Below are positions 18,384 through 25,130 of a DNA stretch of 41,498 nucleotides, one piece after another (the stretch's first letter is position 1; each line of letters begins with the position of its first letter). The position numbers and the translations under genes are program-made. The notes under the pieces are model-generated. The model had not been told where the DNA came from and ran no database searches. It saw only the letters and a list, made by a program, of their open reading frames with translations. Origin of the DNA: Chloroflexota bacterium (lineage in GTDB: Bacteria; Chloroflexota; Anaerolineae; Anaerolineales; Villigracilaceae); NCBI GenBank assembly GCA_016866215.1, contig VGNE01000034.1, positions 1 through 41,498 of the forward strand, in the 5' to 3' direction.

Positions 18384-18398
18384 ATGACTAATCGTCAT
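18384..18398. promoter_or_regulatory. Palindromic operator candidate for the second Lrp gene
   Basis: ATGAC-taatc-GTCAT; one base further out on each side also pairs with a single mismatch beyond. It ends 7 nt before the -35 box of the gene's promoter, a position typical of autoregulation by Lrp/AsnC proteins. Binding is inferred. Confidence 0.5.
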
Positions 18399-18405
18399 AA
18401 TTATA

Positions 18406-18434
18406 TTGACTTTAATGCAAAAAAGGAATAGAAT
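18406..18434 (+). promoter_or_regulatory. Promoter of the second Lrp gene, placed for a leaderless mRNA
   Basis: TTGACT at 18406-18411, 17-nt spacer, TAGAAT at 18429-18434. The ATG follows after six bases, so the predicted first transcribed base is the A of the start codon at 18441. No ribosome site could be included in the transcript. Confidence 0.7.
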
Positions 18435-18440
18435 AAATCA

Positions 18441-18908
18441 ATGGAAAGCGCAATAGTTACCAACCAGTCCAGCCGCCTCGACAGCATAGATCAATATATT
18501 ATTGATGCCATGCGAAAAGATGGCAGAGAAGCGTTTGCCCAGATCGCCGAGAAGCTCAACGTCTCACCGGGCATGATCCGCCAGCGATACAACCGCCTTG
18601 TTGAACTCGGTTACCTCAAAGTTGTTGCCGTCACTAATCCGCTCATGATGGGCATGCGCACCATGGCAATGATCGGCATCCGCACAGATGGTCGCAAAAT
18701 GCTGCAAGTCGCTGAAAATGTTGCCAAGCTTAAAGAAGTTGTTTACCTCGTCATTGTCAGCGGCAGATACGACCTTATGGCTGAAGTCTTTTGTAAAGAT
18801 GATGAAGAAATGCTCAAATTCCTCACCGAAAAACTCGCCAAAGTGGATGGCATCCGCGAGACTGAAACCTTCATGCACATGAAGATCATGAAAGAGATCT
18901 ATTTTTAG
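18441..18908 (+). CDS. Lrp/AsnC-family transcriptional regulator
   Basis: 155 residues. Winged helix-turn-helix at about 18-65 (DAMRKDGREAFAQIAEKLNVSPGMIRQRYNRL) and RAM domain at 75-152. It has its own promoter with a palindrome upstream and is likely to be translated from a leaderless mRNA. It sits between the polyamine transporter and the saccharopine-dehydrogenase-like gene and may control one or both. Distinct in sequence from the regulator at 7497-8000, so the cluster has two feast/famine-type sensors. Confidence 0.9.
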   Translation: MESAIVTNQSSRLDSIDQYIIDAMRKDGREAFAQIAEKLNVSPGMIRQRYNRLVELGYLKVVAVTNPLMMGMRTMAMIGIRTDGRKMLQVAENVAKLKEVVYLVIVSGRYDLMAEVFCKDDEEMLKFLTEKLAKVDGIRETETFMHMKIMKEIYF

Positions 18909-18918
18909 GATTTGACCT

Positions 18919-18952
18919 CGTCCTGAGCGCAGCGCAGCGCAGTCGAAGGACG
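18919..18952. repeat. Copy of the dispersed TTCGAC repeat
   Basis: CGTCCTGAGC then three GCGCA words then GTCGAAGGACG. A short-form copy in reverse orientation, with an expanded centre, just after the Lrp stop codon. Confidence 0.65.
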
Positions 18953-19012
18953 CTTCTTTCTTGACCTCGATCCTGCCACGCCTCAACAAGCATTTTCTAC
19001 CTTAAGGTTGGG

Positions 19013-19158
19013 CTGTACCGCGACATTTATGTCGCTTTACATACATGAGGCGACATATAAATGCCACAGTACGATTCTTCTATGCTCTCGCCGCCTTCTT
19101 CAGAAGCGCAAGTCGGACACTTGCGCCGTACGCCAGTGCGGTGTTGCCAATCCGACTT
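19013..19158. repeat. Composite palindromic repeat element
   Basis: Two modules. Module one: arms at 19013-19035 and 19050-19072, imperfectly complementary; the left arm contains the perfect palindrome GCGACAT-tt-ATGTCGC. Module two: GCGCAAGT-cggac-ACTTGCGC at 19106-19126, enclosed by AAGTCGGA (19110-19117) pairing with TCCGACTT (19151-19158). Together with the 18919 copy they fill the 332-nt gap before the next gene, where no gene is seen. Confidence 0.6.
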
Positions 19159-19240
19159 ACATCAGCGATTCCTAACGAACCAAAATGTCAATCTAACTCG
19201 CGCATGCGGGTTATAAAACAAATGGAGAAATAAAAAAATC

Positions 19241-20449
19241 ATGAAAGTCTTGTTGGTTGGAGTGGGTGGAGTGGGAGAAGCCATTGCCACGATTGCGAAG
19301 CCGCGCAAGTGGATGGAATTGATGGTGCTTGCAGATTACAACATCAAGCGCGCTGAGGAAGTGCAAAAAAAGCTGGGGGACGCTAACGCGAAACGATTTC
19401 CCGTTGAGTTCATTGATGCCAGTAATCAACAAATGATCGAAGACCTCACCAAAAAATACGGCGTGGACCTGATCATGAATTCGGTTGACCCAATTTTCAA
19501 TAAACAAATATTTGATGCGGCTTACAATGTCGGCGCAACGTACATGGACATGGCCATGACTTTGTCTGAGCCGCATCCAACCGACCCGTTCAATAAAACC
19601 GGCATCAAACTTGGCGATTATCAATTCGATAAAGCCAAAGATTGGGAAAAGAAAAAACTGCTTGCGCTTGTCGGCATTGGCGTGGAACCCGGCATGGCGG
19701 ATGTGTTTGCGCGTTATGCCGCAGATCATCTCTTTGACGAAATTGAAGAACTTGGCATTCGTGATGGCGCCAGCATTGCCATCGAAGGCTATGAGTTCGC
19801 GCCTAACTTCTCGATCTGGACAACCATTGAAGAATGTTTGAATCCACCCGTGATTTGGGAGGAAGACAAAGGCTGGTTTACCACTGCGCCATTCTCCGAA
19901 CCCGAGGTATTTGATTTCCCCGAAATCGGCCCTGTGGAAGTGGTCAACGTGGAGCATGAAGAAGTTCTGCTCATGCCGCGCTGGGTCAAGACCAAACGAG
20001 CCACATTCAAATATGGCCTCAGTGACCAGTTCATCGGTGTTCTCAAGACCTTGCACATGCTGGGTCTTGATAATAAAGAAAAGATCACCGTCAAGGGTGT
20101 GCAGGTTGCGCCGCGTGATGTGGTTGCGGCGTGTTTACCCGACCCTGCCCATCTTGGTGACAAGATGTCTGGCAAGATCTGCGCAGGCACATGGGTAAAA
20201 GGCACGAAAGATGGAAAGAAGAAAGAAGTCTATTTGTATCAAGTGGCGGATAACGAGGAGTGCATGAAGACATGGGGTTGTCAGGCGGTTGTGGCGCAGA
20301 CCGCCTTCAGCGCAGTCATCGCCATGGACTTGATCGAGCATAGTCAATGGACAGGTGCTGGTGTGTTGGGGCCTGAAGCCTTTGAGCCAACGGTGTTTAT
20401 GGATAAGATGGCAGATTATGGGTTTCCGTACGGGTTGAGGGAGATGTAG
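19241..20449 (+). CDS. Saccharopine dehydrogenase-family oxidoreductase
   Basis: 402 residues. N-terminal Rossmann fold with GVGGVGEA at 7-14 and an acidic residue after strand 2 (LADYN) that suggests NAD(P) binding. The C-terminal Sacchrp_dh_C-type domain follows. Length and pattern match saccharopine dehydrogenase, lysine dehydrogenase and carboxy(nor)spermidine dehydrogenase relatives, including the DPAHL...GTWVKG...KKEVYLYQVADNE block. These enzymes form or cleave a secondary amine between an amino acid or amine and an aldehyde. In this setting it might split or remodel a polyamine or act on lysine. The family is firm; the substrate is not known. Confidence 0.82.
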   Translation: MKVLLVGVGGVGEAIATIAKPRKWMELMVLADYNIKRAEEVQKKLGDANAKRFPVEFIDASNQQMIEDLTKKYGVDLIMNSVDPIFNKQIFDAAYNVGATYMDMAMTLSEPHPTDPFNKTGIKLGDYQFDKAKDWEKKKLLALVGIGVEPGMADVFARYAADHLFDEIEELGIRDGASIAIEGYEFAPNFSIWTTIEECLNPPVIWEEDKGWFTTAPFSEPEVFDFPEIGPVEVVNVEHEEVLLMPRWVKTKRATFKYGLSDQFIGVLKTLHMLGLDNKEKITVKGVQVAPRDVVAACLPDPAHLGDKMSGKICAGTWVKGTKDGKKKEVYLYQVADNEECMKTWGCQAVVAQTAFSAVIAMDLIEHSQWTGAGVLGPEAFEPTVFMDKMADYGFPYGLREM

Positions 20450-20453
20450 AAGG

Positions 20454-20511
20454 AAGACCTCCGAGTCCTTCACCCACAGGATGCTTCGCAAGAACTCGAA
20501 GGTCTTTTCTC
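20454..20511. terminator. Bidirectional-looking terminator
   Basis: AGACCT..GAGT..CTT pairs with AAG.ACTC..AGGTCT around a 20-nt loop, then TTTTCTCTTT on the plus strand. It ends the saccharopine-dehydrogenase-like gene and abuts the stop codon of the convergent gene at 20513. Confidence 0.7.
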
Positions 20512-20512
20512 T

Positions 20513-21322
20513 TTACTGCTCTTCCATGACATCAAGCAGGTTGAGCAGACGTTTTGAAGTCTTGAAGATTTTGTGAGCCTGCGCGTTGATATTATCAGGA
20601 GTCAAATTGCCTCGATTGTCCGTGGCTGCTATATCAATGCTGGCGCGGGCAAGGGCAAGCGCGGAATTTTGAAGGGTATTGTTCCCTTTTAATTTTGCCA
20701 GAATGTCGGATAGTTCATTGAGTTGCGGCGTGATATTTTTCCCTGGTTTGATAATGGTTGACGGGGCAAGTTCAGGCTCAAGAGTGGTGATAATTCGATT
20801 CTTTTGCTTTGCAACTGCATAAGCATGGTTTAGATTTGAGCGAATTCCTCCTCCAAAATGAATATTGTATCCTGCCAATAAACCGTCGTAAATAATTTTT
20901 CCTTTGAAAGGCAACAGGATGGCTTCCACCATTCGCGGAAGGGCATACGAAGGAATCACTTCATCCAGCGGGTCTTGTATGCCATGCACTGCATAGATCT
21001 GATCGTCTTTGCCGACGAAGATAGATCCCTTTTTGAGGTGACGCAGGATGTGGAAAGAGCCTTTGATAAACCGCTTCCACTTGCTGATAATTTCCAATTC
21101 TTCTGCAGGGAGTGCGTCAGGATTTTCCTGCGTGTACGCTTCTATTAATTCGGGGGTTTTCCATATTTCATTCCGCGCTTTAAGTTTCTTTTTTGTTTCA
21201 AGATTGGCATACTCATCCAGCGAGGAAATATTTTTGTGGAAGCCGTGTTTTTGGTTGACGTAATATTGCAGTTTCCACATTAGTTCAAAAAACAATTTTG
21301 CTTCATTAGGCGGGAGTGTCAT
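20513..21322 (-). CDS. Hypothetical protein
   Basis: 269 residues, soluble, no membrane segment or signal peptide. An AAGGA site seven bases before the ATG supports the start. The N-terminal half is rich in aromatic and charged residues (FFELMWKLQYYVNQKHGFH near 11-29); the C-terminal third is helical. There is a possible beta-rich core at 100-170 (IFVGKDDQIYAVHGIQ, then IIYDGLLAGYNIHFGGG). I recognise no family. It is the only minus-strand gene inside the catabolic cluster and may be unrelated to it. Confidence 0.7.
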   Translation of the reverse strand: MTLPPNEAKLFFELMWKLQYYVNQKHGFHKNISSLDEYANLETKKKLKARNEIWKTPELIEAYTQENPDALPAEELEIISKWKRFIKGSFHILRHLKKGSIFVGKDDQIYAVHGIQDPLDEVIPSYALPRMVEAILLPFKGKIIYDGLLAGYNIHFGGGIRSNLNHAYAVAKQKNRIITTLEPELAPSTIIKPGKNITPQLNELSDILAKLKGNNTLQNSALALARASIDIAATDNRGNLTPDNINAQAHKIFKTSKRLLNLLDVMEEQ

Positions 21323-21433
21323 TGAAAATTCCTTGTGAGTTAAATTTGTTGGAGCGCACTAATTATAGTGCAAATTTGCTTGATGTGCTTTGGCGTTTTA
21401 GCGGAGAGAGTCCGCCTCTCGAAACCGAATCAA

Positions 21434-21463
21434 GTTCGCCCTGAGTTTGATCGAAGGGTGTCG
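21434..21463. repeat. Copy of the dispersed TTCGAC repeat (degenerate)
   Basis: GTTCGCCCTGAGTTTGATCGAAGGGTGTC resembles the short form in reverse orientation, with a diverged centre. It lies between the hypothetical gene and the AOR promoter. Confidence 0.5.
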
Positions 21464-21543
21464 GGTCGGGAAAGAAGCGGGCGGTGGAGCGTGGGAAAAA
21501 CTCATTGAGCAGGTAAATGCCTGTCGCTTTCGGAAAAGTCAAG

Positions 21544-21572
21544 TTGCCATAAGTCATCCGCAATTGTATAAT
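21544..21572 (+). promoter_or_regulatory. Strong promoter of the first AOR gene
   Basis: TTGCCA at 21544-21549, 17-nt spacer, perfect TATAAT at 21567-21572. Transcription would start near 21579, leaving a leader of about 19 nt that contains GGAGG before the ATG at 21598. Confidence 0.8.
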
Positions 21573-21597
21573 TGAAAAAAACTTTTTGGAGGAAACC

Positions 21598-23505
21598 ATG
21601 CCCAACGGTTATATCGGTAAGATCCTGCACGTTGATTTGACAAAAGGCTCGCTCACAGTCGAAGAGCCGAAGGAAGCTTTTTACCGCAAGTATCTTGGCG
21701 GAAGCGCCATGGGGATGCACTATATTTTGCGCGATATGCCCAAAGGCGCAGACCCGCTTAGCCCCGAAAATGTTTTGACGTTGATGGCGGGTGTGACGAC
21801 GGGCGCGGCGATCTCAGGACAAAGCCGTTTGAATGCGAATGCAAAGTCGCCCATCAGCGGTGGTATTGGTGACTCGCAGAGCGGTGGATTTTTTCCCGCT
21901 GAATTAAAGTTCGCGGGTTTTGACGGCATTGTGATCAAAGGTAAATCTGCGAAAACTGTTTATCTTGCGATCATCGAAGGCAAACCTGAGCTGCGTGATG
22001 CCGCGCATTTGATGGGAAAACTTTCGGGCGAAGTGGATGACATCATCCATAAAGAAGTTGATCCGAAAGCTGAAATTTTGCAGCACGGAATTGGCGCTGA
22101 AAATGGCGTGCTGTTCTCTTCGCTGGTTTCGATGTCCAATCGCCACAATGGACGCACAGGCATGGGGCTTGTGATGGCTTCGAAGAATCTTAAGGCTGTA
22201 GTGGTGCGCGGCACAAGAAAGATGGAGTTATTTGACGCAAAGGCTTTGACTGCGTTGAATCGTATTGGTCCGAAAGCCATCCCTGAAAATGGGGATATGG
22301 ACGGTCTCGCCAAGTTTGGCACGGCTGTTGTGGTTTTGTTCAACAATACAATTGGCACTTTGCCCACTCGCAACTATACCGAAGGTCAGTTCGAAAGTTG
22401 TGAACCGCTCAGCGGCGAGAAAATGGCTGAGACCATTTTGAAGGAACGCGATACCTGTTATGCGTGCGTTGTGAAATGCAAACGCGTGGTCGAAATTAAA
22501 GAAGGCGCGTATAAAGTTGACCCGCGCTATGGCGGACCCGAATATGAAACGCTCGGCACGTTCGGTTCATATTGCGGTATTGATGACCTCGCGGCTGTGT
22601 CGCTTGCGAATCAAATTTGCAATGAATATGCGATTGACACGATTGCGGCGGGCGCAACGATTGCGTTCGCAATGGAATGTTTCGAGAATGGTGTGATCAC
22701 CAAAGAACAAACAGGCGGACTTGAACTTAAGTTTGGCAATGCCGACGCGATGTTGAAGGCGCTTAATATGATGGTGAAGGGCGAAGGCGAATTCGGCAAG
22801 ACTCTTGGCATGGGTTCTGAACGTGCCGCGAAGAAGTGGGGCAAAGGCTCTGATGAATTCCTGATCACGGTCAAGGGCGCTGAATCTCCCGCGCACATGC
22901 CGCAAGCCAAGCGCAGTCTGGCGCTGATTTACGCGGTCAATCCTTTCGGCGCGGATCATCAATCCAGCGAACACGATCCTTATTACGAAGAAGGTGTCGG
23001 TGATTTCAACCTTGATCGTCTCAAGCAAATTGGGCTTGGTTCGCCGCAGCCTGCCTATAGCCTCACCGATGAAAAAGTCCGCTTTGCGTATGAAACCGAA
23101 GTCTTTTATTCGATGTTGGATTCCGCTGAGCTTTGCCAATTCGTTTACGGCCCCACGTGGACTCTTTACGATGCGAAAGATACCGCCGCAATGATCAACT
23201 CCGTTACGGGTTGGGATTTGACCGTGGATGATTTGATGGAAATCGGCCGACGCCGCCTCGATCTCTTCCGCACGTTCAATGCCCGCGAGGGATTCGGACG
23301 CAAGGATGATCAACTGCCAAAGAAATTCTTCAAAGCCCTGAAAGGGACCGGTCCCACTGCGGGCTTCGTTCTGACTCACGATGAATTTGATTCTGCCCTC
23401 AATACATACTACAAGCTGGCAGGTTGGACTTCTGAAGGCGTGCCGACCCGCGAGACTTTGAAGAAGCATGATGTTGAATGGGCGGCGGAATATTTGCCGG
23501 CATGA
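21598..23505 (+). CDS. aor: Aldehyde:ferredoxin oxidoreductase (tungsten type)
   Basis: 635 residues from the ATG at 21598 (GGAGG five bases upstream); an in-frame TTG at 21586 lies inside the ribosome site and is unlikely to be used. The N-terminal domain (to about 210) carries the bis-pterin binding loops, for example SRLNANAKSPISGGIGDSQSGG near 76-97. The 4Fe-4S ligands are C287, C290, C294 and C513, the spacing of archaeal AOR. The enzyme should oxidise aldehydes to acids and pass electrons to ferredoxin. Its 30-residue longer C-terminal part compared with the second AOR here suggests a different substrate range. With patA and gabT-like genes around it, aminoaldehydes or semialdehydes are plausible substrates. 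Confidence 0.92.
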   Translation: MPNGYIGKILHVDLTKGSLTVEEPKEAFYRKYLGGSAMGMHYILRDMPKGADPLSPENVLTLMAGVTTGAAISGQSRLNANAKSPISGGIGDSQSGGFFPAELKFAGFDGIVIKGKSAKTVYLAIIEGKPELRDAAHLMGKLSGEVDDIIHKEVDPKAEILQHGIGAENGVLFSSLVSMSNRHNGRTGMGLVMASKNLKAVVVRGTRKMELFDAKALTALNRIGPKAIPENGDMDGLAKFGTAVVVLFNNTIGTLPTRNYTEGQFESCEPLSGEKMAETILKERDTCYACVVKCKRVVEIKEGAYKVDPRYGGPEYETLGTFGSYCGIDDLAAVSLANQICNEYAIDTIAAGATIAFAMECFENGVITKEQTGGLELKFGNADAMLKALNMMVKGEGEFGKTLGMGSERAAKKWGKGSDEFLITVKGAESPAHMPQAKRSLALIYAVNPFGADHQSSEHDPYYEEGVGDFNLDRLKQIGLGSPQPAYSLTDEKVRFAYETEVFYSMLDSAELCQFVYGPTWTLYDAKDTAAMINSVTGWDLTVDDLMEIGRRRLDLFRTFNAREGFGRKDDQLPKKFFKALKGTGPTAGFVLTHDEFDSALNTYYKLAGWTSEGVPTRETLKKHDVEWAAEYLPA

Positions 23506-23650
23506 GCAGAGAATTAGTGAATTGGAGAATTTGATAAGCCGTAATTCGTAATTGGGGATGGGATGATGAATCTCATCCTCAATTCTCTTAATCCTCCAAT
23601 CCTCCATCTTTAGTCTCAATTACCATTTATCACTACATCGAAAGAATCCC
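23506..23650. repeat. Intercistronic hairpin-rich gap between AOR and aminotransferase
   Basis: Repeated words GAGAATT/AATTCTC and GGATGATGA/TCATCC form long imperfect pairing, for example the arms around 23511-23532 and 23580-23605 and a central pairing near 23558-23580. No U-run and no gene. Same style as the hairpins at 9325, 10714 and 12267. Confidence 0.55.
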
Positions 23651-24937
23651 ATGTCAACAAATCCCCTCTACACCGAAAACTTCCCTCACATGACCCCTGC
23701 CTGGTCGCGCATCTTCAATTTCGTTGCAGACCGCGCCGAAGGCTCATATATCTATACCGACGACGGCAGGAAACTGCTGGATTTCACAAGCGGCATTGGC
23801 GTGACCAATACGGGTCATTGTCATCCCAAAGTCGTCGAAGCGATTCGCGAACAGGCTGGTTTGTTCCTGCACGCGCAGGCGAATATCGTCGTCCACAAGC
23901 CGATGCTGCAATTGATCGAAGAACTTCGCAAAATCGTGCCGCCTTCGATTGATTCATTCTACTTTGCCAACTCAGGCGCGGAGGCGTTGGAGAACTCGGT
24001 CAAAATCGCGCGCGCTGCGACAGGCAAGCAAAACATCATCGTTTTCAATGGCTCATTCCACGGGCGCACTGGTCTCACCATGGCATTGACCACTTCCAAG
24101 ACAAGTTATCGCACAGGTTTTGGTCCTCTGCCTTCTGGTATCTATGTTTCTCCGTTCCCGTACGCATTTCACATGGGCATGAGCGAGGAGAAAGCCTCCG
24201 CCTATGCTTTGGAGCAACTCGAATACTTGCTCGCCTCGCAAACTGCTCCAAAAGACACAGCCGCCATCCTGATCGAATCCGTTCTCGGCGAAGGCGGATA
24301 CATTGTTCCGCCCACTTCGTTCATGAAGGGTTTGCGCGAGATCTGCGACAAACACGGCATATTGCTCATCTTCGATGAAGTCCAATCTGGTTTTGGTCGC
24401 ACGGGCAAATGGTTCGCGCTTGAGCATTTTGATGTTGTTCCAGACATCATCGCCGCCGCGAAAGGTATTGCCTCGGGGTTGCCGCTCTCTGGCGTGTTCA
24501 CTCGCGCAGATATTATGAAGAAACTGGATGTCGGCTCGATCGGCGGAACATACGGCGGCAACGCAATTGCTTGCGCGGCAGGCGTGGCAACTATCCGCGT
24601 GATGAGAGACGAAAAGATGTTGGAGAATGCCGGCGAGAAAGGCATCCAATTGATGACGGGTCTTCGCAAGTTGCAGGAAGAATATCCGCAGATCGGCGAT
24701 GTGCGCGGCAAAGGCTTGATGATCGGCACCGAGTTCATCATGGATGGCAAACCTGAAAAAGCCAAGCCGATGGTGAAGGAAATTATTCACGCAGCTGAAG
24801 AAAATAATTTGCTCCTGCTCTCGTGCGGAACATACGACAATACCATCCGCTGGATCCCGCCGTTGAACGTGACAAGTCAGCAGATCAATGAGGGCTTGAA
24901 GATTTTTGGCGAAGCGTTGAAGGAAACCATCAAATAA
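23651..24937 (+). CDS. Class III aminotransferase, 4-aminobutyrate (GabT)-like
   Basis: 428 residues. Cofactor loop NSGAEALENSVKIAR at 107-121, FHGRTGLTMALT near 136-147, D242 in IFDEVQSGFGRTG and Schiff-base K271 in AAAKGIASGLPLSG. The GGTYGGNAIACAA segment and IRWIPPLNV near the C-terminus are typical of 4-aminobutyrate/omega-amino-acid aminotransferases. It could convert GABA from putrescine to succinate semialdehyde. A relation to acetylornithine or 5-aminovalerate enzymes cannot be excluded from the sequence alone. Confidence 0.88.
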   Translation: MSTNPLYTENFPHMTPAWSRIFNFVADRAEGSYIYTDDGRKLLDFTSGIGVTNTGHCHPKVVEAIREQAGLFLHAQANIVVHKPMLQLIEELRKIVPPSIDSFYFANSGAEALENSVKIARAATGKQNIIVFNGSFHGRTGLTMALTTSKTSYRTGFGPLPSGIYVSPFPYAFHMGMSEEKASAYALEQLEYLLASQTAPKDTAAILIESVLGEGGYIVPPTSFMKGLREICDKHGILLIFDEVQSGFGRTGKWFALEHFDVVPDIIAAAKGIASGLPLSGVFTRADIMKKLDVGSIGGTYGGNAIACAAGVATIRVMRDEKMLENAGEKGIQLMTGLRKLQEEYPQIGDVRGKGLMIGTEFIMDGKPEKAKPMVKEIIHAAEENNLLLLSCGTYDNTIRWIPPLNVTSQQINEGLKIFGEALKETIK

Positions 24938-24949
24938 ACATCAAACCTC

Positions 24950-25106
24950 TGGTGGTCGAGTAGCCCCGCATGTTTTTCGCGGGGCGTACACTTGCACCGC
25001 ACTGCGTTTGGTGCAGTGCAGTGTCGAGACCACCAATTATTGTGATAACTCTTGTCACATGTTGGTCTCGATACAGGCGAGAAGATCGCTCGCCTTACTC
25101 GACCAA
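24950..25106. repeat. Two REP-like elements with TGGTC...GACCA ends
   Basis: Element one (24950-25035): TGGTGGTC ... GACCACCA ends, inner hairpin GCCCCGC/GCGGGGC (24963-24985) and a TGCACC/GGTGCA stem. Element two (25062-25106): TTGGTCTCGATACAGGCGAG pairs with CGCTCGCCTTACTCGACCAA, imperfectly. Both share GGTC(T)CGA...TCGAGACC-type ends and so look like members of one family. Confidence 0.7.
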
Positions 25107-25130
25107 CAGAGTATTTATGAAATTAAAATC

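Noticed and set aside
22567..23619. Long minus-strand frame (350 codons) opposite the first AOR
   Set aside because: Fully antisense to a gene with all AOR motifs; long shadows are common opposite genes with biased codon use.
24053..24790. Minus-strand frame of 245 codons
   Set aside because: Antisense shadow of the GabT-like aminotransferase.
24950..25106. CRISPR or riboswitch
   Set aside because: There are no regular direct repeats with spacers, and the hairpins match repeat-element ends rather than a known riboswitch.
25008..25130. N-terminal extension of the last aminotransferase by 41 codons
   Set aside because: It would translate REP-like DNA and does not resemble aminotransferase N-termini.
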